From positions 59,461,537 to 59,525,536 of the forward strand of contig OX345636.1 of assembly GCA_947044365.1 (NCBI GenBank): a DNA stretch of 64,000 bases, written 5' to 3'. Source of the DNA: Petrosia ficiformis. Lineage: Eukaryota > Porifera > Demospongiae > Haplosclerida > Petrosiidae. Shown one piece after another: positions 7,676-24,050 of the stretch. Position 1 is the stretch's first letter, and each line of letters starts with the position of its first letter. A model generated the notes under the pieces. That model did not search any database. It was given only the letters and a program-made list of their open reading frames with translations, and was not told the DNA's origin. Made by a program: the position numbers and the translations under genes.

Positions 7676-10600
7676 TACATTGAAGGGCCTATAGCACTAC
7701 ATGTGGTGTAATCATAGTGTACTGTACTGCACCATGTGGAGACAGACTCCTAATACATGAGCCTATAGCACTACTGGTGGTATATGTAATCATAGCTATT
7801 CAATGAGTGTGCTGTACTTCACCATTTGTAGACTCCTAATACATTGAAGAGCCTACAGCACTACTGGTGGTGTATGTAATCATAGCTATTCAATGAGTGT
7901 GCTGTATTGCACCATGTAGAGACTCCTAATACATTGAAGAGCCATAGCACTACTGGTGTTGTATGTAATCATAACCATTCAATGAGTTTGCTGTACGTCA
8001 CCATGTAGAGACTCCTAATACATTGAAGAGCCTATAGCACTACTGGTGGTGTATGTAATCATAATCATTCAATGAGTTTGCTGTACGTCACCATGTAGAG
8101 ACTCCTAATACATTGAAGAGCCTATAGCACTACTGGTGGTGTATGTAATCATAGCTATTCAATGAGTGTGCTGTACGTCACCATGTAGAGACTCCTAATA
8201 CATTGAAGAGCCTATAGCACTACTGGTGGTGTATGTAATCATAACTATTCAATGAGTGTGCTGTACTGCACCATGTGTATACTCCTAATACATTGAAGAG
8301 CCTATAGCACTACTGGTGGTATATGTAATCATAACTATTCAATGAGTTTGCTGTACTTCACCATGTAGAGACTCCTAATACATTGAAGAGCCTATAGCAC
8401 TACTGGTGGTATATGTAATCATAACTATTCAATGAGTTTGCTGTACTTCACCATGTGGGGACTCCTAATACATTGAAGAGCCTATAGCACTACTGGTGGT
8501 GTATGTAATCATAACCATTCAATGAGTTTGCTGTACTTCACCATGTAGAGACTCCTAATACATTGAAGAGCCTATAGCACTACTGGTGGTATATGTAATC
8601 ATAACTATTCAATGAGTTTGCTGTACTTCACCATGTGGGGACTCCTAATACATTGAAGAGCCTATAGCACTACTGGTGGTGTATGTAATCATAACCATTC
8701 AATGAGTTTCCTGTACTTCACCATGTAGAGACTCCTAATACATTGAAGAGCCTATAGCACTACTGGTGGTATATGTAATCATAACTATCCAATGAGTGTG
8801 CTGTACTGCACCATGTGTAGGTAGACTCCTAATACATTGAAGAGCCTATAGCACTACTGGTGGTATATGTAATCATAACTATCCAATGAGTGTGCTGTAC
8901 TGCACCATGTGTAGGTAGACTCCTAATACATTGAAGAGCCTATAGCACTACTGGTGGTATATGTAATCATAACTATTCAATGAGTGTACTGTACTGCACC
9001 ATGTGTAGGTAGACTCCTAATACATTGAAGAGCCTATAGCACTACTGGTGGTATATGTAATCATAGCTATTCAATGAGTGTGCTGTACTTCACCATGTAG
9101 AGACTCCTAATACATTGAAGAGCCTATAGCACTACTGGTGGTGTACATGTATGTAATCATAACTATTCAATGAGTGTGCTGTACTGCACCATGTGTAGGT
9201 AGACTCCTAATACATTGAAGAGCCTATAGCACTACTGGTGGTATATGTAATCATAGCTATTCAATGAGTGTGCTGTACTTCACCATGTAGAGACTCCTAA
9301 TACATTGAAGAGCCTATAGCACTACTGGCGGTGTATGTAATCATAACTATTCAATGAGTGTGCTGTACTTCACCATGTAGAGACTCCTAATACATTGAAG
9401 AGCCTATAGCACTACTGGTGGTGTATGTAATCATAACTATTCCATGAGTGTGCTGTACTGCACCATGTGGGGACTCCTAATACATTGAAGAGCCTATAGC
9501 ACTACTGGTGGTATATGTAATCATAACTATTCAATGAGTGGGCTGTACTTCACCATGTAGAGACTCCTACTACATTGAAGAGCCTATAGCACTACTGGTG
9601 GTGTATGTAATCATAACTATTCAATGAGTGTACTGTACTGCACCATGTGTAGGTAGACTCCTAATACATTGAAGAGCCTATAGCACTACTGGTGGTGTAT
9701 GTAATCATAACTATTCAATGAGTGTGCTGTACTGCACCATGTGTAGACTCCTAATACATTGAAGAGCCTATAGCACTACTGGTGGTATATGTAATCATAA
9801 CTATCCAATGAGTGTGCTGTACTGCACCATGTGTAGGTAGACTCCTAATACATAGAAGAGCCTATAGCACTACTGGTGGTATATGTAATCATAACTATCC
9901 AATGAGTGTGCTGTACTGCACCATGTGTAGGTAGACTCCTAATACATTGAAGAGCCTATAGCACTACTGGTGGTATATGTAATCATAGCTATTCAATGAG
10001 TGTGCTGTACTGCACCATGTGTAGACTCCTAATACATTGAAGATCCTATAGCACTACTGGTGGTATATGTAATCATAACTATTCAATGAGTGTGCTGTAC
10101 TGCACCATGTGTAGGTAGACTCCTAATACATTGAAGAGCCTATAGCACTACTGATGGTATATGTAATCATAACTATTCAATGAGTGTGCTGTACTGCACC
10201 ATGTGTAGGTAGACTCCTAATACATTGAAAAGCCTATAGCACTACTGGTGGTATATGTAATCATAGCTATTCAATGAGTGTGCTGTACTTCACCATGTAG
10301 AGACTCCTAATACATTGAAGAGCCTACAGCACTACTGGTGGTGTATGTAATCATAACTATTCAATGAGTGTGCTGTACTTCACCATGTAGAGACTCCTAA
10401 TACATTGAAGAGCCTATAGCACTACTGGTGGTGTATGTAATCATAACTATTCAATGAGTGTTCTGTACTGCACCATGTAGAGACTCCTAATACATTGAAG
10501 AGCCTATAGCACTACTGGTGGTATATGTAATCATAACTATTCAATGAGTGTGCTGTACTTCACTATGTGTAGACTCCTAATACATTGAAGAGCCTATAGC

Positions 10601-13600
10601 ACTACTGGTGGTATATGTAATCATAGCTATTCAATGAGTGTGCTGTACTTCACCATGTAGAGACTCCTAATACATTGAAGAGCCTATAGCACTACTGGTG
10701 GTGTATGTAATCATAACTATTCAATGAGTGTGCTGTACTGCACCATGTGTAGGTAGACTCCTAATACATTGAAAAGCCTATAGCACTACTGGTGGTGTAT
10801 GTAATCATAACTATTCAATGAGTGTGCTGTACTTCACCATGTAGAGACTCCTAATACATTGAAGAGCCTATAGCACTACTGGTGGTGTATGTAATCATAA
10901 CTATTCAATGAGTCTGCTGTGCTGCACCATGTGTAGGTAGACTCCTAATACATTGAAGAGCCTATAGCACTACTGGTGGTGTATGTAATCATAACTATTC
11001 AATGAGTGTGCTTTACTGCACCATGTGTAGGTAGACTCCTAATACATTGAAGAGCCTATAGCACTACTGGTGGTGTATGTAATCATAACCATTCAATGAG
11101 TTAGCTGTACTTCACCATGTAGAGACTCCTAATACATTGAAGAGCCTATAGCAATACTGGTGGTATATGTAATCATAACTATTCAATGAGTGTGCTGTAC
11201 TTCACTATGTGTAGACTCCTAATACATTGAAGAGCCTATAGCACTACTGGTGGTATATGTAATCATAGCTATTCAATGAGTGTGCTGTACTTCACCATGT
11301 AGAGACTCCTAATACATTGAAGAGCCTATAGCACTACTGGTGCTGTATGTAATCATAACTATTCAATGAGTTTGCTGTACTGCACCATGTGTTGGTAGAC
11401 TCCTAATACATTGAAGAGCCTATAGCACTACTGGTGGTGTATGTAATCATAACCATTCAATGAGTTTGCTGTACTTCACCATGTAGAGACTCCTAATACA
11501 TTGAAGAGCCTATAGCACTACTGGTGGTGTATGTAATCATAACTATTCAATGAGTGTGGTGTACTTCACCATGTAGAGACTCCTAATACATTGAAGAGCC
11601 TATAGCACTACTGGTGGTGTATGTAATCATAACCATTCAATGAGTGTGCTGTACTTCACCATGTAGAGACTCCTAATACATTGAAGAGCCTATAGCACTA
11701 CTGGTGGTATATGTAATCATAACTATTCAATGAGTGTGCTGTACTGCACCATGTGTAGGTAGACTCCTAATACATTGAAGAGCCTATAGCACTACTGGTG
11801 GTATATGTAATCATAGCTATTCAATGAGTGTGCTGTACTTCACCATGTAGAGACTCCTAATACATTGAAGAGCCTACAGCACTACTGGTGGTGTATGTAA
11901 TCATAACTATTCAATGAGTGTGCTGTACTGCACCATGTGTAGGTAGACTCCTAATACATTGAAGAGCCTATAGCACTACTGGTGGTATATGTAATCATAG
12001 CTATTCAATGAGTGTGCTGTACTTCACCATGTAGAGACTCCTAATACATTGAAGAGCCTATAGCACTACTGGTGGTGTATGTAATCATAACTATTCAATG
12101 AGTGTGCTGTACTGCACCATGTGTAGGTAGACTCCTAATACATTGAAGAGCCTATAGCACTACTGGTGGTATATGTAATCATAGCTATTCAATGAGTGTG
12201 CTGTACTTCACCATGTAGAGACTCCTAATACATTGAAGAGCCTACAGCACTACTGGTGGTGTATGTAATCATAACTATTCAATGAGTGTGCTGTACTGCA
12301 CCATGTAGAGACTCCTAATACATTGAAGAGCCTATAGCACTACTGGTGGTGTATGTAATCATAACTATTCAATGAGTGTTCTGTACTGCACCATGTAGAG
12401 ACTCCTAATACATTGAAGAGCCTATAGCACTACTGGTGGTATATGTAATCATAACTATTCAATGAGTGTGCTGTACTTCACTATGTGTAGACTCCTAATA
12501 CATTGAAGAGCCTATAGCACTACTGGTGGTATATGTAATCATAGCTATTCAATGAGTGTGCTGTACTTCACCATGTAGAGACTCCTAATACATTGAAGAG
12601 CCTATAGCACTACTGGTGGTGTATGTAATCATAACTATTCAATGAGTGTGCTGTACTGCACCATGTAGAGACTCCTAATACATTGAAGAGCCTATAGCAC
12701 TACTGGTGGTGTATGTAATCATAACTATTCAATGAGTGTGCTGTATTGCACCATGTGTAGGTAGACTCCTAATACATTGAAGAGCCTATAGCACTACTGG
12801 TGGTGTATGTAATCATAACTATTCAATGAGTGTGCTGTACTTAACCATGTAGAGACTCCTAATACATTGAAGAGCCTATAGCACTACTGGTGGTGTATGT
12901 AATCATAACTATTCAATGAGTGTGCTGTACTTCACCATGTAGAGACTCCTAATACATTGAAGAGCCTATAGCACTATTGGTGGTGTATGTAATCATAACT
13001 ATTCAATGAGTGTGCTGTACTGCACCATGTGTAGGTAGACTCCTAATACATTGAAGAGCTTATAGCACTACTGGTGGTGTATGTAATCATAACTATTCAA
13101 TGAGTGTGCTGTACTGCACCATGTGTAGGTAGACTCCTAATACATTGAAGAGCTTATAGCACTACTGGTGGTGTATGTAATCATAACTATTCAATGAGTG
13201 TGCTGTACTGCACCATGTGTAGGTAGACTCCTAATACATTGAAGAGCTTATAGCACTACTGGTGGTGTATGTAATCATAACTATTCAATGAGTGTGCTGT
13301 ACTGCACCATGTGTAGGTAGACTCCTAATACATTGAAGAGCCTATAGCACTACTGGTGGTGTATGTAATCATAACTATTCAATCAGTGTGCTGTACTGCA
13401 CCATGTGTAGGTAGACTCCTAATACATTGAAGAGCCTGTAGCACTACTGGTGGTGTATGTAATCATAACTATTCAATGAGTGTGCTGTACTTCACCATGT
13501 AGAGACTCCTAATACATTGAAGAGCCTATAGCACTACTGGTGGTGTATGTAATCATAACTATTCAATGAGTGTGCTGTACTTCACCATGTAGAGACTCCT

Positions 13601-14899
13601 AATACATTGAAGAGCCTATAGCACTACTGGTGGTGTATGTAATCATAACTATTCAATGAGTGTGCTGTAATGCACCATGTGTAGGTAGACTCCTAATACA
13701 TTGAAGAGCCTATAGCACTACGGGTGGTATATGTAATCATAGCTATTCAATGAGTGTGCTGTACTTCACCATGTAGAGACTCCTAATACATTGAAGAGCC
13801 TATAGCACTACTGGTGGTGTATGTAATCATAACTATTCAATGAGTGTGCTGTACTTCACCATGTAGAGACTCCTAATACATTGAAGAGCCTATAGCACTA
13901 CTGGTGGTGTATGTAATCATAACTATTCAATGAGTGTGCTGTACTGCACCATGTGTAGGTAGACTCCTAATACATTGAAGAGCTTATAGCACTACTGGTG
14001 GTGTATGTAATCATAACTATTCAATGAGTGTGCTGTACTGCACCATGTGTAGGTAGACTCCTAATACATTGAAGAGCTTATAGCACTACTGGTGGTGTAT
14101 GTAATCATAACTATTCAGTGAGTGTGCTGTACTGCACCATGTGTAGGTAGACTCCTAATACATTGAAGAGCCTATAGCACTACTGGTGCTGTATGTAATC
14201 ATAACTATTCAATGAGTGTGCTGTACTGCACCATGTGGGGACTCCTAATATATTGAAGAGCCTATAGCACTACTGGTGGTGTATGTAATCATAACTATTC
14301 AATGAGTGTGCTGTACTTCACCATGTAGAGACTCCTAATACATTGAAGAGCCTATAGCACTACTGGTGGTGTATGTAATCATAACTATTCAATGAGTGTG
14401 CTGTACTGCACCATGTGTAGGTAGACTCCTAATACATTGAAGAGCCTATAGCACTACTGGTGGTATATGTAATCATAGCTATTCAATGAGTGTGCTGTAC
14501 TTCACCATGTAGAGACTCCTAATACATTGAAGAGCCTATAGCACTACTGGTGGTGTATGTAATCATAACTATTCAATGAGTGTGCTGTACTGCACCATGT
14601 AGAGACTCCTAATACATTGAAGAGCCTATAGCACTACTGGTGGTATATGTAATCATAACTATTCAATGAGTGTGCTGTACTTCACTATGTGTAGACTCCT
14701 AATACATTGAAGAGCCTGTAGCACTACTGGTGGTGTATGTAATCATAACTATTCAATGAGTGTGCTGTACTTCACCATGTAGAGACTCCTAATACATTGA
14801 AGAGCCTATAGCACTACTGGTGGTGTATGTAATCATAACTATTCAATGAGTGTGCTGTACTGCACCATGTGTAGGTAGACTCCTAATACATTGAAGAGC

Positions 14900-17800
14900 C
14901 TATAGCACTACTGGTGGTGTATGTAATCATAACTATTCAATGAGTGTGCTGTACTTCACCATGTGGGGACTCCTAATACCTATAGCACTACTGGTGGTGT
15001 ATGTAATCATAACTATTCAATGAGTGTGCTGTACTGCACCATGTGTAGGTAGACTCCTAATACATTGAAGAGCCTATAGCACTACTGGTGGTGTATGTAA
15101 TCATAACTATTCAATGAATGTGCTGTACTGCACCATGTGGGGACTCCTAATACATTGAAGAGCCTATAGCACTACTGGTGGTGTATGTAATCATAACTAT
15201 TCAATGAGTGTGCTGTACTTCACCATGTAGAGACTCCTAATACATTGAAGAGCCTATAGCACTACTGGTGGTGTATGTAATCATAACTATTCAATGAGTA
15301 TGCTGTACTGCACCATGTGTAGGTAGACTCCTAATACATTGAAGAGCCTATAGCACTACTGGTGGTGTATGTAATCATAACTATTCAATGAGTGTGCTGT
15401 ACTGCACCATGTGGGGACTCCTAATACATTGAAGAGCCTATAGCACTACTGGTGGTGTATGTAATCATAACTATTCAATGAGTATGCTGTACTGCACCAT
15501 GTGTAGGTAGACTCCTAATACATTGAAGAGCCTATAGCACTACTGGTGGTGTATGTAATCATAACTATTCAATGAGTGTGCTGTACTGCACCATGTGGGG
15601 ACTCCTAATACATTGAAGAGCCTATAGCACTACTGGTGGTGTATGTAATCATAACTATTCAATGAGTGTGCTGTACTTCACCATGTGGGGACTCCTAATA
15701 CCTATAGCACTACTGGTGGTGTATGTAATCATAAATAGTGTGCTGTACTGCACCATGTGGGGACTCCTAATACATTGAAGAGCCTATAGCACTACTGGTG
15801 GTGTATATAATCATAACTATTCAATGAGTGTGCTGTACTGCACCATTTGGGGACTCCTAATACATTGAAGAGCCTATAGCACTACTGGTGGTGTATTTAA
15901 TCATAACTATTCAATGAGTGTGCTGTACTTCACCATGTGGGGACTACTAATACCTATAGCACTACTGGTGGTGTATGTAATCATAACTAGTGTGCTGTAC
16001 TGCACCATGTGGGGACTCCTAATACATTGAAGAGCCTATAGCACTACTGGTGGTGTATGTAATCATAACTATTCAATGAGTGTGCTGTACTTCACCATGT
16101 AGAGACTCCTAATACATTGAAGAGCCTATAGCACTACTGGTGGTGTATGTAATCATAACTATTCAATGAGTATGCTGTACTGCACCATGTGTAGGTAGAC
16201 TCCTAATACATTGAAGAGCCTATAGCACTACTGGTGGTGTATGTAATCATAACTATTCAATGAGTGTGCTGTACTTCACCATGTGGGGACACCTAATACA
16301 TTGAAGAGCCTATAGCACTACTGGTGGTGTATATAATCATAACTATTCAATGAGTGTGCTGTACTGCACCATGTGGGGACTCCTAATACATTGAAGAGCC
16401 TATAGCACTACTGGTGGTGTATGTAATCATAACTATTCAATGAGTATGCTGTACTGCACCATGTGTAGGTAGACTCCTAATACATTGAAGAGCCTATAGC
16501 ACTACTGGTGGTGTATGTAATCATAACTATTCAATGAGTGTGCTGTACTGCACCATGTGGGGACTCCTAATACATTGAAGAGCCTATAGCACTACTGGTG
16601 GTGTATGTAATCATAACTAGTGTTCTGTACTGCACCATGTGGGGACTCCTAATACATTGAAGAGCCTATAGCACTACTGGTGGTGTATATAATCATAACT
16701 ATTCAATGAGTGTGCTGTACTGCACCATGTGGGGACTCCTAACACATTGAAGAGCCTATAGCACTACTGGTGGTGTATGTAATCATAACTATTCAATGAG
16801 TGTGCTGTACTTCACCATGTGGGGACTCCTAATACCTATAGCACTACTGGTTGTGTATGTAATCATAACTAGTGTGCTGTACTGCACCATGTGGGGACTC
16901 CTAATACATTGAAGAGCCTATAGCACTACTGGTGGTTTATATAATCATAACTATTCAATGAGTGTGCTGTACTTCACCATGTAGAGACTCCTAATACATT
17001 GAAGAGCCTATGGCACTACTGGTGGTATATGTAATCATAGCTATTCAATGAGTGTGCTGTACTTCACCATGTAGAGACTCCTAATACATTGAAGAGCCTA
17101 TAGCACTACTGGTGGTGTATGTAATCATAACTATTCAATGAGTGTGCTGTACTGCACCATGTGTAGGTAGACTCCTAATACATTGAAGAGCCTATAGCAC
17201 TACTGGTGGTATATGTAATCATAACTATTCAATGAGTGTGCTGTACTTCACCATGTGGGGACTCCTAATACCTATAGCACTACTGGTGGTGTATGTAATC
17301 ATAACTAGTGTGCTGTACTGCACCATGTGGGGACTCCTAATACATTGAAGAGCCTATAGAACTACTGGTGGTGTATGTAATCATAACTATTCAATGAGTG
17401 TGCTGTACTGCACCATGTGTAGGCAGACTCCTAATACATTGAAGAACTTATAGCACTACTGGTGGTGTATGTAATCATAACTATTCAATGAGTGTGCTGT
17501 ACTGCACCTTGTGTAGGTAGACTCCTAATACATTGAAGAGCCTATAGCACTACTGGTGGTATATGTAATCATAGCTATTCAATGAGTGTGCTGTACTTCA
17601 CCATGTACAGACTCCTAATACATTGAAGAGCCTATAGCACTACTGGTGGTGTATGTAATCATAACTATTCAATGAGTGTGCTGTACTGCACCATGTGGGG
17701 ACTCCTAATACATTGAAGAGCCTATAGCACTACTGGTGGTGTATGTAATCATAACTATTCAATGAGTGTGCTGTACTTCACCATGTGGGGACTCCTAATA

Positions 17801-20800
17801 CATTGAAGAGCCTATAGCACTACTGGTGGTGTATGTAATCATAGCTATTCAATGAGTGTGCTGTACTTCACCATGTAGAGACTCCTAATACATTGAAGAG
17901 CCTATAGCACTACTGGTGGTGTATGTAATCATAACTATTCAATGAGTGTGCTGTACTGCACCATGTGTAGGTAGACTCCTAATACATTGAAGAGCCTATA
18001 GCACTACTGGTGGTATATGTAATCATAGCTATTCAATGAGTGTGCTGTACTTCACCATGTAGAGACTCCTAATACATTGAATAGCCTATAGCACTACTGG
18101 TGGTGTATGTAATCATAACTATTCAATGAGTGTGCTGTACTTCACCATGTAGAGACTCCTAATACATTGAAGAGCCTACAGCACTACTGGTGGTGTATGT
18201 AATCATAACTATTCAATGAGTGTGCTGTACTGCACCATGTGTAGGTAGACTCCTAATACATTGAAGAGCCTATAGCACTACTGGTGGTATATGTAATCAT
18301 AGCTATTCAATGAGTGTGCACTTCACCATGTAGAGACTCCTAATACATTGAAGAGCCTATAGCACTACTGGTGGTATATGTAATCATAACTATTCAATGA
18401 GTGTGCTGTACTTCACCATGTAGAGACTCCTAATACATTGAAGAGCCTATAGCACTACTGGTGGTGTATGTAATCATAACTATTCAATGAGTGTGCTGTA
18501 CTGCACCATGTGTAGGTAGACTCCTAATACATTGAAGAGCCTATAGCACTACTGGTGGTGTATATAATCATAACTATTCAATGAGTGTGCTGTACTGCAC
18601 CATGTGGGGACTCCTAATACATTGAAGAGCCTATAGCACTACTGGTGGTGTATGTAATCATAACTATTCAATGAGTGTGCTGTACTTCACCATGTGGGGA
18701 CTCCTAATACCTATAGCACTACTGGTGGTGTATGTAATCATAACTAGTGTGCTGTACTGCACCATGTGGGGACTCCTAATACATTGAAGAGCCTATAGCA
18801 CTACTGGTGGTGTATGTAATCATAACTATTCAATGAGTGTGCTGTACTTCACCATGTAGAGACTCCTAATACATTGAAGAGCCTATAGCACTACTGGTGG
18901 TGTATGTAATCATAACTATTCAATGAGTGTGCTGTACTGCACCATGTGTAGGTAGACTCCTAATACATTGAAGAGGTTATAGCACTACTGGTGGTGTATG
19001 TAATCATAACTATTCAATGAGTGTGCTGTACTGCACCATGTGGGGACTCCTAATGCATTGAAGAGCCTATAGCACTACTGGTGGTGTATGTAATCATAAC
19101 TATTCAATGAGTGTGCTGTACTTCACCATGTAGAAACTCCTAATACATTGAAGAGCCTATAGCACTACTGGTGGTGTATGTAATCATAACTATTCAATTA
19201 GTGTGCTGTACTGCACCATGTGTAGGTAGACTCCTAATACATTGAAGAGCCTATAGCACTACTGGTGGTATATGTAATCATAGCTATTCAATGAGTGTGC
19301 TGTACTTCACCATGTAGAGACTCCTAATACATTGAAGAGCCTATAGCACTACTGGTGGTGTATGTAATCATAACTATTCAATGAGTGTGCTGTACTTCAC
19401 CATGTAGAGACTCCTAATACATTGAAAAGCCTATAGCACTACTGGTGGTGTATGTAATCATAACTATTCAATGAGTGTGCTGTACTGCACCATGTGTAGG
19501 TAGACTCCTAATACATTGAAGAGCCTATAGCACTACTGGTGGTGTATATAATCATAACTATTCAATGAGTGTGCTGTACTGCAGCATGTGGGGACTCCTA
19601 ATACATTGAAGAGCCTATAGCACTACTGGTGGTGTATGTAATCATAACTATTCAATGAGTGTGCTGTACTTCACCATGTGGGGACTCCTAATACCTAAAG
19701 GACTACTGGTGGTGTATGTAATCATAACTAGTGTGCTGTACTGCACCATGTGGGGACTCCTAATACATTGAAGAGCCTATAGCACTACTGGTGGTGTATG
19801 TAATCATAACTATTCAATGAGTGTGCTGTACTTCACCATGTAGAGACTCCTAATACATTGAAGAGCCTATAGCACTACTGGTGGTGTATGTAATCATAAC
19901 TATTCAATGAGTGTGCTGTACTGCACCATGTGGGGACTCCTAATGCATTGAAGAGCCTATAGCACTACTGGTGGTGTATGTAATCATAACTATTCAATGA
20001 GTGTGCTGTACTGCACCATGTGGGGACTCCTAATACATTGAAGAGCCTATAGCACTACTGGTGGTGTATGTAATCATAACTATTCAATGAGTGTGCTGTA
20101 CTTCACCATGTGGGGACTCCTAATACATTGAAGAGGCTATAGCACTACTGGTGGTGTATGTAATCATAACTAGTGTTCTGTACTGCACCATGTGGGGACT
20201 CCTAATACATTGAAGAGCCTATAGCACTACTGGTGGTGTATATAATCATAACTATTCAATGAGTGTGCTGTACTGCACCATGTGGGGACTCCTAATACAT
20301 TGAAGAGCCTATAGCACTACTGGTGGTGTATGTAATCATAACTATTCAATGAGTGTGCTGTACTTCACCATGTGGGGACTCCTAATACCTATAGCACTAC
20401 TGGTGGTGTATGTAATCATAACTAGTGTGCTGTACTGCACCATGTGGGGACTCCTAATACATTGAAAAGCCTATAGCACTACTGGTGGTGTATGTAATCA
20501 TAACTATTCAATGAGTGTGCTGTACTTCACCATGTAGAGACTCCTAATACATTGAAGAGCCTATAGCACTACTGGTGGTGTATGTAATCATAACTATTCA
20601 ATGAGTGTGCTGTACTGCACCATGTGTAGGTAGACTCCTAATACATTGAAGAGCCTATAGCACTACTAACTGGTGGTGTATGTAATCATAACTATTCAAT
20701 GAGTGTGCTGTACTGCACCATGTGGGGACTCCTAATGCATTGAAGAGCCTATAGCACTACTGGTGGTGTATGTAATCATAACTATTCAATGAGTGTGCTG

Positions 20801-23800
20801 TACTTCACCATGTAGAGACTCCTAATACATTGAAGAGCCTATAGCACTACTGGTGGTGTATGTAATCATAACTATTCAATGAGTGTGCTGTACTGCACCA
20901 TGTGTAGGTATACTCCTAATACATTGAAGAGCCTATAGCACTACTGGTGGTATATGTAATCGTAGCTATTCAATGAGTGTGCTGTACTTCACCATGTAGA
21001 GACTCCTAATACATTGAAGAGCCTATAGCACTACTGGTGGTGTATGTAATCATAACTATTCAATGAGTGTGCTGTACTGCACCATGTTTAGGTAGACTCC
21101 TAATACATTGAAGAGCCTATAGCACTACTGGTGGTATATGTAATCATAGCTATTCAATGAGTTTGCTGTACTTCACCATGTAGAGACTCCTAATACATTG
21201 AAGAGCCTATAGCACTACTGGTGGTGTATGTAATCATAACTATTCAATGAGTGTGCTGTACTTCACCATGTAGAGACTCCTAATACATTGAAGAGCCTAT
21301 AGCACTACTGGTGGTGTATGTAATCATAACTATTCAATGAGTGTGCTGTACTGCACCATGTGTAGGTAGACTCCTAATACATTGAAGAGCCTATAGCACT
21401 ACTGGTGGTGTATATAATCATAACTATTCAATGAGTGTGCTGTACTGCACCATGTGGGGACTCCTAATACATTGAAGAGCCTATAGCACTACTGGTGGTG
21501 TATGTAATCATAACTATTCAATGAGTGTGCTGTACTTCACCATGTGGGGACTCCTAATACCTATAGGACTACTGGTGGTGTATGTAATCATAACTAGTGT
21601 GCTGTACTGCACCATGTGGGGACTCCTAATACATTGAAGAGCCTATAGCACTACTGGTGGTGTATGTAATCATAACTATTCAATGAGTGTGCTGTACTTC
21701 ACCATGTAGAAACTCCTAATACATTGAAGAGCCTATAGCACTACTGGTGGTGTATGTAATCATAACTATTCAATGAGTGTGCTGTACTGCACCATGTGGG
21801 GACTCCTAATGCATTGAAGAGCCTATTGCACTACTGGTGGTGTATGTAATCATAACTATTCAATGAGTGTGCTGTACTGCACCATGTGGGGACTCCTAAT
21901 ACATTGAAGAGCCTATAGCACTACTGGTGGTGTATGTAATCATAACTATTCAATGAGTGTGCTGTACTTCACCATGTGGGGACTCCTAATACATATAGCA
22001 CTACTGGTGGTGTATGTAATCATAACTAGTGTGCTGTACTGCACCATGTGGGGACTCCTAATACATTGAAGAGCCTATAGCACTACTGGTGGTGTATGTA
22101 ATCATAACTATTCAATGAGTGTGCTGTACTTCACCATGTAGAGACTCCTAATACATTGAAGAGCCTATAGCACTACTGGTGGTGTATGTAATCATAACTA
22201 TTCAATGAGTGTGCTGTACTGCACCATGTGTAGGTAGACTCCTAATACATTGAAGAGCCTATAGCACTACTGGTGGTGTATGTAATCATAACCATTCAAT
22301 GAATTTGCTGTACTTCACCATGTAGAGACTCCTAATACATTGAAGAGCCTATAGCACTACTGGTGGTATATGTAATCATAACTATTCAATGAGTGTGCTG
22401 TACTTCACCATGTAGAGATTCCTAATACATTGAAGAGCCTATAGCACTACTGGTGGTGTATGTAATCATAACTATTCAATGAGTGTGCTGTACTGCACCA
22501 TGTGTAGGTAGACTCCTAATACATTGAAGAGCCTATAGCACTACTGGTGGTGTATGTAATCATAGCTATTCAATGAGTGTGCTGTACTTCACCATGTGGA
22601 GACTCCTAATACATTGAAGAGCCTATAGCACTACTAGTGGTGTATGTAATCATAACTATTCAATGAGTGTGCTGTACTTCACCATGTAGAGACTCCTAAT
22701 ACATTGAAGAGCCTATAGCACTACTGGTGGTGTATGTAATCATAACTATTCAATGAGTGTGCTGTACTGCACCATGTGTAGGTATACTCCTAATACATTG
22801 AAGAGCCTATAGCACTACTGGTGGTGTATGTAATCATAGCTATTCAATGAGTGTGCTGTACTTCACCATGTGTAGGTAGACTCCTAATACATTGAAGAGC
22901 CTATAGCACTACTGGTGGTATATGTAATCATAGCTATTCAATGAGTGTGCTGTACTTCACCATGTGTAGGTAGACTCCTAATACATTGAAGAGCCTATAG
23001 CACTACTGGTGGTATATGTAATCATAGCTATACAATGAGTGTGCTGTACTTCACCATGTAGAGACTCCTAATACATTGAAGAGCCTATAGCACTACTGGT
23101 GGTGTATGTAATCATAACTATTCAATGAGTGTGCTGTACTGCACCATGTGTAGGTAGACTCCTAATACATTGAAGAGCCTATAGCACTACTGGTGGTGTA
23201 TGTAATCATAGCTATTCAATGAGTGTGCTGTACTTCACCATGTAGAGACTCCTAATACATTGAAGAGCCTATAGCACTACTGGTGGTGTATGTAATCATA
23301 ACTATTCAATGAGTGTGCTGTACTGCACCATGTGTAGGTAGACTCCTAATACATTGAAGAGCCTATAGGACTACTGGTGGTGTATATAATCATAACTATT
23401 CAATGAGTGTGCTGTACTGCACCATGTGGGGACTCCTAATACATTGAAGAGCCTATAGCACTACTGGTGGTGTATGTAATCATAACTATTCAATGAGTGT
23501 GCTGTACTTCACCATGTGGGGACTCCTAATACCTATAGGACTACTGGTGGTGTATGTAATCATAACTAGTGTGCTGTACTGCACCATGTGGGGACTCCTA
23601 ATACATTGAAGAGCCTATAGCACTACTGGTGGTGTATGTAATCATAACTATTCAATGAGTGTGCTGTACTTCACCATGTAGAGACTCCTAATACATTGAA
23701 GAGCCTATAGCACTACTGGTGGTGTATGTAATCATAACTATTCAATGAGTGTGCTGTACTGCACCATGTGGGGACTCCTAATGCATTGAAGAGCCTATTG

Positions 23801-24050
23801 CACTACTGGTGGTGTATGTAATCATAACTATTCAATGAGTGTGCTGTACTGCACCATGTGGGGACTCCTAATACATTGAAGAGCCTATAGCACTACTGGT
23901 GGTGTATGTAATCATAACTATTCAATGAGTGTGCTGTACTTCACCATGTGGGGACTCCTAATACATATAGCACTACTGGTGGTGTATGTAATCATAACTA
24001 GTGTGCTGTACTGCACCATGTGGGGACTCCTAATACATTGAAGAGCCTAT
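14900..24050. repeat. Sub-array enriched in GTGGGGA and doubly deleted short monomers
   Basis: Here monomers with GTGGGGACTCC are frequent, and 72-bp monomers of the form AATACCTATAGC...ATAACTAGTGTG recur (about 15.95, 16.83, 17.27, 18.71, 20.39, 21.56, 23.53 kb). Forms with only one deletion also exist (about 14.98 kb lacks ATTGAAGAGC only; about 16.62 and 20.17 kb lack TTCAATGA only). Confidence 0.8.
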
